The translations under genes and the position numbers were made by a program. This document shows, piece after piece, positions 28,667-37,942 of a stretch of 64,000 nucleotides of DNA (positions within the stretch are counted from its first letter, which is position 1; each line of letters begins with the position of its first letter). A model generated the notes under the pieces. The model did not search any database. It saw nothing but the letters and a program-made list of their open reading frames with translations, and was not told where the DNA came from. The stretch comes from Maritalea mediterranea (GTDB lineage Bacteria; Pseudomonadota; Alphaproteobacteria; Rhizobiales; Devosiaceae), in NCBI RefSeq assembly GCF_021568695.1, contig NZ_JAKGTI010000001.1:124001-188000 (forward strand), given 5' to 3'.

Positions 28667-29395
28667 ATGCCTGACCCCATCTATGCCATTGGCGATATTC
28701 ACGGCCAAATCGAGATGCTTGAGCACACGCTCGACAAAATTGAGCGCGATGGCGGCAAAGACGCGAAAATCGTTTTTCTCGGCGATTATGTTGATCGCGG
28801 CGCCAACAGCAAGGACGTGATAGACCTGCTGGACAAAGGCATGAAATCCGGCAAGAACTGGCATTGCATCTTGGGCAATCACGATCGCATGTTTGCCATG
28901 TTTATGGAAGATTATCCGCGCACCGATTATCGGCTGAAGCCGGGATATGATTGGTTTCACGAGCGGATTGGCGGTGCGGAAACCCTCGCTTCTTATGGTG
29001 TCGATGCTGACACTGATCGCCGTATCTTCCAATTACATGAAGATGCGCTGAACGCGGTGCCGCAGCATCATCTTGATTTTATCAATAGCTTGCCCCTTAC
29101 CATCACCGAAGGTGACTTGCTGTTTGTCCATGCAGGAATCCGCCCGGGTGTGGCGTTAGAGCAGCAAAAAGAAGATGATCTGGTGTGGATCAGAGAAGGC
29201 TTTTTGGACGATCCGCGCCCGCATGACTGGTTGATTGTGCATGGCCACACCACTGTGCCCGCCGCCGCCCATTACGGCAATCGCGTCAACCTTGATACCG
29301 GTGCGGGCTATGGCAAACCGCTGACAGCTGCCGTGTTTGAAGGGGCAGCTGCCTGCTGGGTGTTAACAGATGAGGGGCGTAAGCCACTCAAATAG
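28667..29395 (+). CDS. PPP-family metallophosphatase (serine/threonine phosphatase-like)
   Basis: A 242-residue calcineurin-fold phosphoesterase. It begins MPDPIYAIGDIHGQ with the GDxHG motif at residues 9-13; GDYVDRG (about 38-44) and GNHDR (about 70-74) supply the remaining metal ligands, with later His residues in VHAG and VHGHT. The ATG at 28667 is chosen for the GAGGAAA site upstream. This is the bacterial PrpA/ApaH-like branch, which can act on phosphoproteins or dinucleotides; the substrate is unknown. It follows the fabAB terminator and is probably its own unit. Confidence 0.88.
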   Translation: MPDPIYAIGDIHGQIEMLEHTLDKIERDGGKDAKIVFLGDYVDRGANSKDVIDLLDKGMKSGKNWHCILGNHDRMFAMFMEDYPRTDYRLKPGYDWFHERIGGAETLASYGVDADTDRRIFQLHEDALNAVPQHHLDFINSLPLTITEGDLLFVHAGIRPGVALEQQKEDDLVWIREGFLDDPRPHDWLIVHGHTTVPAAAHYGNRVNLDTGAGYGKPLTAAVFEGAAACWVLTDEGRKPLK

Positions 29396-29421
29396 GTGCG
29401 ACGGTCGGCCGCGACATGGGC

Positions 29422-29835
29422 CTAACTGGCGAAAAGACCATCCATATTTTTGAAGCCTTTGACTTCAATTGGATTGCCGCACGGATCGGTGAAAAACATG
29501 GTCCACTGCTCGCCTGGTTCGCCCTCAAATCGCACTTGCGGTGGAATGATAAAATCCACATTGGCGCGCTTAAGGCGCTCTGCCAGTTTTTCCCAATCGC
29601 TATGCTCGAGAATAACGCCCATATGTGGCATCGGCACCTTATGGTCGCCCACCAGCCCAGTGCGGGCGGTTTTGACCGGCACCCCAACATGCAGTGAAAT
29701 CTGGTGACCGAAAAAGTCAAAATCGACCCAGCTTTCCGCGCTGCGACCTTCTCGACACCCCAAAATCTCACCATAAAAATACCGGGCCACTTTCAAGTCG
29801 GTGACATGGTAGGCCAGATGGAAAAGCGATTTCAT
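29422..29835 (-). CDS. VOC-family (glyoxalase/dioxygenase-like) protein
   Basis: A 137-residue vicinal-oxygen-chelate protein with two beta-alpha-beta-beta-beta modules. Probable metal ligands are the His in HLAYHVTD, the His in ISLHVGV, the His in PMPHMGV and the terminal Glu in NPIEVKGF. The family covers glyoxalases, dioxygenases and resistance proteins. The C-terminal DPCGNPIEVKGF is typical of stand-alone members annotated glyoxalase-like. The substrate is unknown. It converges with the phosphatase gene. Confidence 0.85.
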   Translation of the reverse strand: MKSLFHLAYHVTDLKVARYFYGEILGCREGRSAESWVDFDFFGHQISLHVGVPVKTARTGLVGDHKVPMPHMGVILEHSDWEKLAERLKRANVDFIIPPQVRFEGEPGEQWTMFFTDPCGNPIEVKGFKNMDGLFAS

Positions 29836-29934
29836 AAAATCAAATCATCCTCAATGAGTGTTGCCAGATTGTCGTGATTTTTGGTCCAACCGTCAAGCAA
29901 AGCTTGTTGGATTGGTTGAGCCTTTCTTAGCGAT

Positions 29935-30888
29935 CTAAACGCCCAGCATCGCCTCAATTTTCTCCTGCACACTCAGGGCTTCTTGCGGCGTGGCCAGAAG
30001 ATGATCTTTGCCCTCGATCAGTCGGGCAAAATGGTCCAGTTGCGCATGCAACCCGTCAATCCGGGCATTGGCACCGGGGTCAACGAGCTGGGTGAATTCA
30101 CCGCCGCGCGTCACCCATAATTCGCTGAATTGCCGCACGGAGAAGCTTTGATTTTCGCCTTTGACAAAAATCTCCTGCCGGTCAGGCTGCGCGCCGCCGA
30201 CACTGGCGAAAATATTGAGCTTGATGCCGTTCTGATTGGTCAGGCGGGCCGCCAAGTCGGTTTCGCACAACTCGTCATCGGGATAATCCACATGCGCCCA
30301 CTCCAGTTCCACTGGCCCCATCACCCGTTCCGCGAAAAACAGGAAATGCGAGATCACCTCACGCGTCATGCCGCCTTCGGCACGAAAGCGCAGCCAATCG
30401 GCTTTCACCTGCCAAGCACGAGGCCATTGGGCATAGGAGACAAAAATATCAATACCCGTGAGCGCACCCATTTCGCCAGCCGATTGGGCCGATTGAATAT
30501 GGGCGAGGGGTTCCCCCGTCGCCTGCACAAAATTGACCGCCGTCGGGACCTTTGCTGCATCAAGGTGCCGGACCAATTCCCTGCTGGCCAACACATCAGT
30601 GCCCAGTGGCTTCTCCAAAAAGAGTGGTTTGTCCAGATCGGCAGCATATTTGGCATAAAGGTGTCGCGGCGCGGGCGGACAGGCGAGATAAACCAAATCC
30701 ACCGCATCAATAGCGGCTTCTGCTGTGGCGGGAATAGCAGCATCTGGCGCAATGGCAAGCGCAGCCTTTTGGGCAGCCTCGCTCGGGTCCCACATATGGG
30801 TGACCTCAAAAGCTGCATAGCTGTCGAGCGCCTGCAGCATGCGCTGGCCCATTATGCCCAAACCGATCACCGCGATTGTTTTGCTCAT
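29935..30888 (-). CDS. Gfo/Idh/MocA-family oxidoreductase
   Basis: A 317-residue NAD(P)-dependent dehydrogenase-like protein. The N-terminal Rossmann motif IAVIGLGIMGQ is at 4-14. The EKP motif (LFLEKPLGTDV) of the sugar-dehydrogenase family lies near residue 93. The C-terminal half is the usual alpha/beta substrate domain. Related proteins act on myo-inositol or other sugars, but nothing nearby indicates a sugar pathway. It starts 27 bp downstream of the ThiF-type gene stop and is probably co-transcribed. Confidence 0.85.
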   Translation of the reverse strand: MSKTIAVIGLGIMGQRMLQALDSYAAFEVTHMWDPSEAAQKAALAIAPDAAIPATAEAAIDAVDLVYLACPPAPRHLYAKYAADLDKPLFLEKPLGTDVLASRELVRHLDAAKVPTAVNFVQATGEPLAHIQSAQSAGEMGALTGIDIFVSYAQWPRAWQVKADWLRFRAEGGMTREVISHFLFFAERVMGPVELEWAHVDYPDDELCETDLAARLTNQNGIKLNIFASVGGAQPDRQEIFVKGENQSFSVRQFSELWVTRGGEFTQLVDPGANARIDGLHAQLDHFARLIEGKDHLLATPQEALSVQEKIEAMLGV

Positions 30889-30915
30889 CTCGCTCCCCTT
30901 TTGGGGGCACGATAA

Positions 30916-31656
30916 TCAAGCTTTGGCGCGGCGTCGATATTTCATTTTGCGGGTGGTGGCATTCAGGCTGTCATAGATCAGCATTTCGCCCACCAGCGGT
31001 TGGCCGACACCGGCGATCAGCTTGATCGCCTCAAGCGCCTGCAAGCTGCCAATCACGCCGGTGATCGGCCCCAAAATGCCCACCTCTTCGCAGGAAAACT
31101 GCGCTTCATTCTCTGGCGGCGCGGGGTAAAGATCGTCGAATGACGGGTTTTCGCCCTCAAAAGGCATAAACACCGTCAGATTGCCATCAAACAGGGTGAC
31201 GGCCCCTGCCACCAGCGGTTTTTGATGGGCGGCACATAAATCGGCCACCAGCTTGCGCGTGGCGAAATTGTCGCTGCCATCCAGCACCAGATCATAGGCG
31301 CTGATCAAGTCATCGCCATTCTCGGCCAAGAGACGCAAATGATGGGGAATGAGGGTGACATGGGGGTTCAATTCACTGGCAAAGCGCTGTGCCGAGTCTA
31401 CCTTGGGCACGCCTTCGTCCGAGGTGCGATGCACAATCTGCCGCTGCAAATTGGACAGCGATACATGATCATCATCAATAATGCCGATGGTGCCCACCCC
31501 GGCGGCGGCCAAATAGGCAAGAGCGGGACTACCCAGGCCGCCGGCGCCGATAATCAGCACCTTTGCGGCTTTAAGGCGTTGCTGCCCCACCCCGCCAATG
31601 CGCTTGAGCACAATATGGCGGGCATAGCGGGCCGTTTCTTCAGCACTTAAGGACAT
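30916..31656 (-). CDS. ThiF/MoeB/HesA-family adenylyltransferase without the zinc cysteines
   Basis: A 246-residue E1-like enzyme that adenylates the C-terminus of a ubiquitin-like sulfur carrier (MoaD or ThiS). The ATP loop GAGGLG is at 37-42, and the Arg finger region LSNLQRQIVH and the DGSDNFATR motif are intact. The cysteine in FSCEEVGILGP (C189) is at the conserved site. MoeB and ThiF normally bind zinc with two CxxC pairs; here the first site reads PSFDDLYPAP and the C-terminus KMKYRRRAKA, so both pairs are missing. It may be a divergent MoeB. It is followed closely by the Gfo/Idh gene. Confidence 0.85.
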   Translation of the reverse strand: MSLSAEETARYARHIVLKRIGGVGQQRLKAAKVLIIGAGGLGSPALAYLAAAGVGTIGIIDDDHVSLSNLQRQIVHRTSDEGVPKVDSAQRFASELNPHVTLIPHHLRLLAENGDDLISAYDLVLDGSDNFATRKLVADLCAAHQKPLVAGAVTLFDGNLTVFMPFEGENPSFDDLYPAPPENEAQFSCEEVGILGPITGVIGSLQALEAIKLIAGVGQPLVGEMLIYDSLNATTRKMKYRRRAKA

Positions 31657-31659
31657 AGA

Positions 31660-32391
31660 TTAAAGCGGCACCACGATAAAGCGACGGTCCGGCCCTTCAA
31701 AGCCGTGCGACCAAACCGACACCAGCAGCACCGCATGATCAAGACTATAAGACTGGAACGGCACAAGCACCGCGGTGGGCCGATAGGTCATCGGGCAACC
31801 GCGTGATTTGGGAATATGACTGTCCTGATAGACTTGATCCACATTGCCATCCTGATCCCGCAGCTTGACGGCAAAGCCCATGGGTGGCTCACCCATATAA
31901 TCCACGCATGGTTCCGTGGAGGGAGCTTTGAAAATCTCAAGCGCAATCTCATACATCTCGGCGCGCGGCGCAGGACCCATCAGACCCGGCAGGTTAAAAG
32001 CAATACTGGTGCGGTCAATGTCCGGTTCGCCATCCGCCTGGAAGGCAATCATATCTGCCGGGGTGACGATGCCATAGGCTTCCAGATCGGCAAAGGCTTC
32101 ACTGGCCGCCTCGGCCCTGATCACATGCAATGGGGTCATCTCCTCGTCGGACTGTATCCGATAGGGCGACCCTTCCACCCACTTGTCTTCGGCCAGATCG
32201 ATCAGGTAAATATTAGAATAGGCAAAGCCTGACCCATCCTGCACGCCAAATTCTTCAAAGGCGAAATAGCGACCATCTTCTGAATAGCCAATCACATTTA
32301 GCAAGGCACGATCGCCCGCAAGGGCCGAGGATATGAGCGTGAAAAAAAGCGTTGCGACCAGCGCAAGACGTGAAAGCGAAGAAAAGGCCAT
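31660..32391 (-). CDS. DUF2259 predicted secreted protein
   Basis: A 243-residue exported protein. The ATG at 32391 follows an AGAGGTG site and gives a signal peptide (residues about 1-25, ending SALAGD). The mature part begins with the DUF2259 signature VIGYSEDGRYFAFEEFG and continues GSGFAYSNIYLIDL. Two cysteines (in EPCVDYMG and RGCPMTY) could form a disulfide. DUF2259 proteins occur in Hyphomicrobiales and have no known function. The stop lies 3 bp before the ThiF-type gene, suggesting one operon. Confidence 0.82.
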   Translation of the reverse strand: MAFSSLSRLALVATLFFTLISSALAGDRALLNVIGYSEDGRYFAFEEFGVQDGSGFAYSNIYLIDLAEDKWVEGSPYRIQSDEEMTPLHVIRAEAASEAFADLEAYGIVTPADMIAFQADGEPDIDRTSIAFNLPGLMGPAPRAEMYEIALEIFKAPSTEPCVDYMGEPPMGFAVKLRDQDGNVDQVYQDSHIPKSRGCPMTYRPTAVLVPFQSYSLDHAVLLVSVWSHGFEGPDRRFIVVPL

Positions 32392-32417
32392 GTGCGCACC
32401 TCTTTGCAAAGGGCGCC

Positions 32418-32873
32418 CTAAGATGACACCCCGGTTGAACCAAACCCGCCCGCACCACGATCAGTGTTAGACAGAGATTCTGTCTTTATCATGACCACTT
32501 TTTCAACCGGCGCAATCACCATCTGCGCAATTCGATCACCACGATTGATGGTGAATGGGGATTTGCCGTGATTGATCAGGATCACTTTGAGCTCCCCACG
32601 ATAGTCTGCATCCACTGTGCCGGGACTGTTAAGTACGGTCACGCCAAATTTGGCCGCAAGACCTGAGCGAGGCCGCACCTGCGCCTCATAGCCCTCGGGC
32701 AAGGCGATAGAAATGCCAGTGGGCACCATGCTGAATTCACTCGGTTCAATGATTATGGCTTCGCCCTCGAGCACCGCGGCGCGCAGGTCTAGGCCAGCCG
32801 CACCAGATGTCGCCTGTTGCGGCGCCTCGAGTCCTTCGCCATGGGGCAATATTTTAAACTGAACCTCAACCAT
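32418..32873 (-). CDS. dut: Deoxyuridine 5'-triphosphate nucleotidohydrolase
   Basis: A trimeric dUTPase (151 residues) hydrolysing dUTP to dUMP, keeping uracil out of DNA. All five motifs are seen: [46 protein letters not shown] and the C-terminal GAGGFGSTG that closes over the substrate. Its ATG overlaps the coaBC stop by one base, so the two are translationally coupled. The coaBC-dut pairing is widely conserved. Confidence 0.97.
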   Translation of the reverse strand: MVEVQFKILPHGEGLEAPQQATSGAAGLDLRAAVLEGEAIIIEPSEFSMVPTGISIALPEGYEAQVRPRSGLAAKFGVTVLNSPGTVDADYRGELKVILINHGKSPFTINRGDRIAQMVIAPVEKVVMIKTESLSNTDRGAGGFGSTGVSS

Positions 32874-34084
32874 TATGACCCCTTAAATGTGGTGGCAATG
32901 GCATCGGCCAGTTTGTCCGCCACGTCTTTTTTGCTCATTGTGTCCCATTCTTCGGGCGCATCAGAGCGGAAGAAAGTGATTTTATTCTGGTCGCCGCCAA
33001 AGGTGCCCATTTCCGGGCTGACATCATTGGCCAACAGCCAATCGCAGCCCTTGCGCTGGCGCTTGGCGCGCGCATGGTCCACCAGATTTTCAGTTTCCGC
33101 GGCAAAACCCACCACCAATTGGGGTCGGGCCGCGCCCTCCAATTGGGCTACTGATTTCAAAATATCCGGGTTCAGCACCATCTCGATGCTGGGCGCATCC
33201 GTCGCGCCAGCTTGTTTTTTGATTTTCTCACGGCCTGCCTGTTTGGGCCGCCAATCAGCAACCGCCGCGCAGAAAATCGCGCCTTCGGCGGGTAAAGCCT
33301 GATGCACGGCCTCATACATCTCTTGTGCGCTGCCCACGGCGATCGCGTCTGCTCCCGGTGGCGGTGGCACATCGGAGGCGCCATAAATAAAGCTGACCTT
33401 CGCGCCACGGTCCAAGAGGCTCTGGGCAATGGCCGTGCCTTGCTTGCCGGAGGACGCGTTGGAGATAAACCGCACCGGATCAATCGGCTCGCGCGTGCCG
33501 CCGGAGGTGACGACAAAATGCTTGCCCTTAAGGCTTTGGCCCTTTTCGAAATAGGCGCAGATGGCATCAAAAATTTCTGGTGGTTCCGCCAGCCGACCCG
33601 GGCCAAATTCGCCGCAGGCCATGCTGCCCTCAACCGGCCCCAAAAACTGCATACCATCGTCCAGCAATTGGCGATAATTGCGCTGGGTGGCGGCTGATTC
33701 CCACATGCGCACATTCATCGCTGGGACAACGATCACATGCTTGTCCCGCGCCAGAATCGCGGTGGAGGCCAGATCATCGGCGACACCATGCGCCATCTTG
33801 GCCATAAAATTGCCAGTGGCCGGGGCCACCACAATCAGGTCCGCATCGCGCACCAGTTCAATATGGTTGATCTCCGCTTCCCGGTTCAAATCAAACAGGT
33901 CGGTCAAGGTGTGTTGACCCGAAACGGTGCTGGCGGTCATCGGGGTGACAAAGTTTTGCGCTGCCCGCGTCATTAGGGGTTGCACCTGACCCCCCGCTTT
34001 GCGGATCAGGCGCATCACATCAATCGCTTTGAAGGCGGCAATGCCACCTGTGATGATCAACAGAATTTTGCGGCCTTCAAGCAT
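32873..34084 (-). CDS. coaBC: Bifunctional phosphopantothenoylcysteine decarboxylase/synthetase
   Basis: A coenzyme A biosynthesis enzyme of 403 residues. The N-terminal FMN-dependent decarboxylase (CoaC, about 1-185) shows [18 protein letters not shown] and the catalytic [11 protein letters not shown]. The C-terminal synthetase (CoaB) shows [22 protein letters not shown] and the ATP-site [12 protein letters not shown] near the end. Both halves are intact. ubiB lies 16 bp upstream, so ubiE-ubiB-coaBC-dut probably form one transcript. Confidence 0.96.
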   Translation of the reverse strand: MLEGRKILLIITGGIAAFKAIDVMRLIRKAGGQVQPLMTRAAQNFVTPMTASTVSGQHTLTDLFDLNREAEINHIELVRDADLIVVAPATGNFMAKMAHGVADDLASTAILARDKHVIVVPAMNVRMWESAATQRNYRQLLDDGMQFLGPVEGSMACGEFGPGRLAEPPEIFDAICAYFEKGQSLKGKHFVVTSGGTREPIDPVRFISNASSGKQGTAIAQSLLDRGAKVSFIYGASDVPPPPGADAIAVGSAQEMYEAVHQALPAEGAIFCAAVADWRPKQAGREKIKKQAGATDAPSIEMVLNPDILKSVAQLEGAARPQLVVGFAAETENLVDHARAKRQRKGCDWLLANDVSPEMGTFGGDQNKITFFRSDAPEEWDTMSKKDVADKLADAIATTFKGS

Positions 34085-34100
34085 AGTGTTCCCTTCGTTT

Positions 34101-35624
34101 TTAGAACAATAGGGTTTTCAACGCGGCGGCGGCAACCAAAACCATCAATATGGTGCTCAGGGCTGCAAACCAACGTTTCATGAAAAACGGCGTGCGCTGC
34201 TGCTGCTGTTCAGCATCCTCGAGCATCTTTTCATATCGGTTGAGCAAGTCCGGCAGTTTCTTTGCGGCCAGCAAAAACTCATTGCCGGTAGCAATCGCGT
34301 CTTTGATGATGCCTTCGGGCCCCACTTTGCGTTTCACCCACTCCGATACGATGGGCTCGGCTGTGGTCCACATGTTCAGTTCCGGATCAAGCGAACGGGC
34401 CACGCCCTCCACCAGCACCATGTTCTTTTGTAGCATCACCAACTCAGTGCGGGTCTGCATGTTAAAAAGTTCGGTCACGTCCATCAATTGGGTCAGCACT
34501 TTGGCCATGGAAATCTGGTCTGCGGACCGTCCGACCAGCGGTTCGCCAATGGCGCGCAAGGCTTGGGCAAAATCATCCACCGACTGGTCTTTAGGCACAT
34601 AACCGATGTCAAAATGCAATTGCGCAATGCGCTGATAATTGCGGGTGATAAAGCCATAGAGAATTTCGGCGAGAAACTTCTGCTCTTCCGCGCCGATGCG
34701 TCCCATAATGCCAAAATCTACCGCCCGAACCGTGCCATCATGGGGGGCCACAAACAGATTGCCCGGATGCATATCCGCATGGAAAAAACCGTCGCGAATG
34801 GCATGGCGCAAAAAGCTTTGCAACAGATCCTTGGCGATCTTTTTCCGGTCCAGCCCCGCCGCGTCAATTTTGGCATGATCACGGATGGGGATGCCCTCCA
34901 TCCAAGATGTGGTCATCACTTCTTTTGAGGTTTGCGGCCAGATGACAGTTGGAATTTCAAAGCCCGGATCATCGGCGGTATTTTCATTCATTTCCGAAAT
35001 GGCCGCCGCTTCCAGCCGCAAATCCATTTCCAAAAAGGCAGAGCGCTCCAACGTTTTGATCACATCGAGCGGACGTAGCCGCCGCGATTTCGGCACAAAG
35101 CGCTCGGCCAAGCCGGCGGCAGCGCGCATGGACGCAAGGTCTTTATAAAATCGCTCTTCAATATCGGGCCGCAGCAATTTGACCGCCACCTTCTGCCCCT
35201 CAATATAGGCTTCATGCACTTGCGCGATTGAGGCGGCAGCAATCGGGTCTGACACGCGGTCAAGCTTGTCCGCTGCACCACCCAATGAAGACTTCAGAAT
35301 TTGCGGCACCAGCTTTTGGTCAAAGGGCGGCATTTGGTCTTGCAGGCCTTGCAGGTCGCCAGACACATGAGGGCCCACAATATCGGGCCGGGTGGCCAGC
35401 ATTTGCCCCAGTTTCACATAGGTCGGGCCCAGTTTCTGCAAGGCTTTGGACAAGCGCTCAACCCGTCCGGTCTTGCGCACAGAGCGCCGTTCGATCAGCC
35501 GCGCCAATTTGATCAAGCGGGCCGCCGGGCCTTTAATGCCTTGGCCTTCGGTGACGGAAAGCGCGCCTTCCCGGGCTAAAACATAGCCAGCGCGGATAAG
35601 GCGAAAATAGGCTGAAATGCTCAT
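34101..35624 (-). CDS. ubiB: UbiB protein kinase-like factor for ubiquinone biosynthesis
   Basis: A 507-residue atypical (ABC1/ADCK) kinase-like protein required for ubiquinone synthesis at the membrane. The KxGQ signature lies in YVKLGQMLATRPD; the catalytic-loop region reads FFHADMHPGNLFV and the metal motif VDFGIMGRI. A C-terminal transmembrane helix is seen at about 485-505. It is encoded 11 bp downstream of ubiE. The length and motif set match UbiB rather than a generic ABC1 kinase. Confidence 0.95.
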   Translation of the reverse strand: MSISAYFRLIRAGYVLAREGALSVTEGQGIKGPAARLIKLARLIERRSVRKTGRVERLSKALQKLGPTYVKLGQMLATRPDIVGPHVSGDLQGLQDQMPPFDQKLVPQILKSSLGGAADKLDRVSDPIAAASIAQVHEAYIEGQKVAVKLLRPDIEERFYKDLASMRAAAGLAERFVPKSRRLRPLDVIKTLERSAFLEMDLRLEAAAISEMNENTADDPGFEIPTVIWPQTSKEVMTTSWMEGIPIRDHAKIDAAGLDRKKIAKDLLQSFLRHAIRDGFFHADMHPGNLFVAPHDGTVRAVDFGIMGRIGAEEQKFLAEILYGFITRNYQRIAQLHFDIGYVPKDQSVDDFAQALRAIGEPLVGRSADQISMAKVLTQLMDVTELFNMQTRTELVMLQKNMVLVEGVARSLDPELNMWTTAEPIVSEWVKRKVGPEGIIKDAIATGNEFLLAAKKLPDLLNRYEKMLEDAEQQQQRTPFFMKRWFAALSTILMVLVAAAALKTLLF

Positions 35625-35635
35625 AAATGCGGTGC

Positions 35636-36403
35636 CTATCTAATTTTCCAGGCCGAATGGATGGTGGCAATATTGCCGGTGAGCGGAGTATAGCTCACAT
35701 TGTCAAACCCGGCCTCACGGATCATTTGCGCAAAATCGTCCGGCTTGGGAAATTTGCGAATGCTCTCCACCAGATATTGGTAAGGGTCGCCATCGCCCGT
35801 CACCATTTTGCCCATGGGCGGGATCACATGGTCGGAGAAAAGCTCATAAACCTTATCCAGCCCCGGTACATCCACGGTCGAAAACTCCAACACCATCAGC
35901 CGCCCGCCGCGTTTGAGCACCCGATAGGCTTCCCGCAGCGCCTTATCGATCTGCGGCACATTGCGAATGCCAAAGGCAATTGTATAGGCGTCAAACGACC
36001 TGTCCCCAAAGGGCAGTTCTTCCGCATTGGCTTCGACAAAATCCACGCCATCCTGATAACGCCAGCTTTTTGCGCGCTCCGCGCCCACGCGCAACATATC
36101 GCTATTTATGTCAGACACGGTGACGCTGGCATTGCCATGCGAGGCGCTCATAATCCGCTGGGCAATATCGCCGGTGCCCCCGGCCATATCCAGCACATGA
36201 TAATGGTCATTGCCTGATTTTGGCGGCGCCAGCTTGGCCACAAACGCATCTTTCCACACCCGATGCAGGCCGCCGCTCATCATGTCATTCATCAGGTCAT
36301 AGCGATCCGCCACCTTGTGAAACACATCATTCACGAGCCCCTGCTTTTCGCCCAAAGGTACTTCGCGTTCACCAAAATGTGTGGTTTGTTGTGCGTCCGT
36401 CAT
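35636..36403 (-). CDS. ubiE: Ubiquinone/menaquinone biosynthesis C-methyltransferase
   Basis: A SAM-dependent C-methyltransferase acting on the demethylated quinone ring. The 255 residues contain [22 protein letters not shown], split over about 28-49, the SAM-binding [12 protein letters not shown], and [14 protein letters not shown]. It ends with the usual [13 protein letters not shown]. It is the first gene of a ubiE-ubiB-coaBC-dut minus-strand cluster and is divergent from mutM across 170 bp. No irregularity seen. Confidence 0.96.
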   Translation of the reverse strand: MTDAQQTTHFGEREVPLGEKQGLVNDVFHKVADRYDLMNDMMSGGLHRVWKDAFVAKLAPPKSGNDHYHVLDMAGGTGDIAQRIMSASHGNASVTVSDINSDMLRVGAERAKSWRYQDGVDFVEANAEELPFGDRSFDAYTIAFGIRNVPQIDKALREAYRVLKRGGRLMVLEFSTVDVPGLDKVYELFSDHVIPPMGKMVTGDGDPYQYLVESIRKFPKPDDFAQMIREAGFDNVSYTPLTGNIATIHSAWKIR

Positions 36404-36573
36404 TTATATGGTCCTGTCGAGCAAAGAACGTAGAGATAGCGTCAATTTCGCCGCACCATATCCCAAGCGGTTTTGGATTTCCAATAAAACAGACCAGGTT
36501 TAGGGTGCATTGGATTGACGCAGGTAAAAAGAGGTAAACCAGCAGGTTGCTGCAGTGAGTATGGATAAAGCCT

Positions 36574-37455
36574 ATGCCTGAATTGCCCGAGGTTGAAACA
36601 GTGAGACGTGGTCTCGACCCGTTCCTGACCGGCGCAACGATAAATGAAGTGAAACTCAATCGGCCAAATCTGCGGTTTCCTTTCCCCATCAATATGGCGA
36701 AACGGCTTGAAGGCCAGACCATTCAGCATGTGGGGCGCCGGGCCAAATATCTGGTGGTTGAACTGAGCTCACGCGAAAAACTGTTGGCCCATCTGGGCAT
36801 GAGCGGCAGTTTCAAAGTTGGCCAATATGTTCCCGATGCCGATGCGCGGGTGCATAAGCAAAAACTGTCCCCCAAACATGATCATGTGGCAATGCGATTG
36901 ACCCATCCCACCAAAGGGGAAGTGGAATTAATCTATAATGACCCGAGGCGCTTTGGGTATATGGACTTGATTGCCGAGGATGGCCCCAATAAACATTTGG
37001 ACCATCTTGGTCCGGAGCCGCTGTCCAATCAATTCAGCGCTGATCATCTGGCCACCCGCTTCACCGGAAAAAAAAGCCCGGTGAAAACCGGGCTGCTGGA
37101 TCAGCGGATTGTGGCAGGTCTTGGCAATATCTATGTGTGTGAAGCCTTGTTTGAAATGTGCATTGACCCCTTTAAACCCATGGCAGATTTGGCAAAGGCC
37201 CATCAAAAAGATCCGGTTTTGCTGGATGGGCTCACCCAGGCGATCAAGCGCACGCTCATGATCGCGATCGAGGCGGGCGGGTCCACCCTGAAAGACTTTA
37301 AAAATGCCCAAGGTGATCTGGGCTATTTTCAGCATCAATTCAGGGTCTATGGAAGGGAAGGCGAGATTTGTGTTCACGACGGCTGCGGCACCCGGATCGA
37401 GCGACGCGTGCTTTCTGGCCGTTCCACCTTTATGTGCCCCACCTGCCAAAGCTAG
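36574..37455 (+). CDS. mutM: Formamidopyrimidine-DNA glycosylase (Fpg)
   Basis: A base-excision repair glycosylase/AP lyase removing 8-oxoguanine. It begins MPELPEVETVRRGL with catalytic P2 and E3 after Met removal. A helix-two-turn-helix is seen around KTGLLDQRIVAGLGNIYVCE, and the C-terminal zinc finger is CVHDGC...CPTC. It has 293 residues, the usual size. It is divergent from ubiE and is followed by rpsT, a known alphaproteobacterial order near dnaA. Confidence 0.96.
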   Translation: MPELPEVETVRRGLDPFLTGATINEVKLNRPNLRFPFPINMAKRLEGQTIQHVGRRAKYLVVELSSREKLLAHLGMSGSFKVGQYVPDADARVHKQKLSPKHDHVAMRLTHPTKGEVELIYNDPRRFGYMDLIAEDGPNKHLDHLGPEPLSNQFSADHLATRFTGKKSPVKTGLLDQRIVAGLGNIYVCEALFEMCIDPFKPMADLAKAHQKDPVLLDGLTQAIKRTLMIAIEAGGSTLKDFKNAQGDLGYFQHQFRVYGREGEICVHDGCGTRIERRVLSGRSTFMCPTCQS

Positions 37456-37484
37456 ACCACGCGGTGCTTTTCCCCAATTTGATA

Positions 37485-37513
37485 TTGACGTAGCCCCTTA
37501 GGCGCTCTATAAC
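37485..37513 (+). promoter_or_regulatory. Sigma-70-type promoter for rpsT
   Basis: TTGACG (37485-37490) and TATAAC (37508-37513) are separated by exactly 17 bp. Each hexamer has one mismatch to the TTGACA/TATAAT consensus. The rpsT start lies about 90 bp downstream, leaving a leader that contains a GC hairpin. Confidence 0.75.
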
Positions 37514-37529
37514 GCGCCAACGAAATTTT

Positions 37530-37553
37530 GGCGGCAGCTGTGCCGCCGCTTTT
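37530..37553 (+). other. GC-rich hairpin in the rpsT leader
   Basis: GGCGGC (37530-37535) pairs with GCCGCC (37542-37547) around AGCTGT and is followed by GCTTTTATTT. It resembles a weak terminator placed between the promoter and rpsT, so it may attenuate or serve in autoregulation by S20. Confidence 0.45.
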
Positions 37554-37609
37554 ATTTCGGTTTGAATTTCATAACAATTTGGGCCGAAAACGCACATACG
37601 AGGAAAAGC

Positions 37610-37876
37610 ATGGCAAATACTCCGTCAGCAAAAAAGGCTGTACGCAAGATCGAGCGTAAGACCGAGGTCAACAAAGCACGTCGTTCACGCATGCGCACAT
37701 TCATCCGCAAAGTTGAAGAGGCGATTGCTTCTGGTGATGGCGCTGCTGCGAAGCAAGCATTGCAAAGTGCACAGCCGGAAATTATGCGCGCCGCAACGAA
37801 AGGCGTGGTGCACAAGAACATGGCTGCCCGCAAAATTTCACGCTTGGCTGCACGTGTTAAGGCCGTTTCTGCTTAA
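37610..37876 (+). CDS. rpsT: 30S ribosomal protein S20
   Basis: An 88-residue 16S-binding protein rich in Lys/Arg/Ala. It begins [21 protein letters not shown], split as residues 1-21, and has the [14 protein letters not shown] helix and the [16 protein letters not shown] block. The ATG at 37610 follows an AGGAAA site; the frame is open further upstream but without homology. A clear promoter lies upstream and a strong terminator downstream. rpsT next to dnaA is typical of alphaproteobacteria. Confidence 0.96.
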   Translation: MANTPSAKKAVRKIERKTEVNKARRSRMRTFIRKVEEAIASGDGAAAKQALQSAQPEIMRAATKGVVHKNMAARKISRLAARVKAVSA

Positions 37877-37906
37877 GGCATAAACGTCTCTGACATTCCA
37901 GATTTG

Positions 37907-37942
37907 AAAGCCCTTCTTTGAGTGATCAGAGAAGGGCTTTTT
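37907..37942 (+). terminator. Intrinsic terminator after rpsT
   Basis: AAAGCCCTTCT (37907-37917) pairs perfectly with AGAAGGGCTTT (37930-37940), followed by T residues to 37942. It is a long stable stem closing the rpsT unit. Confidence 0.92.
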
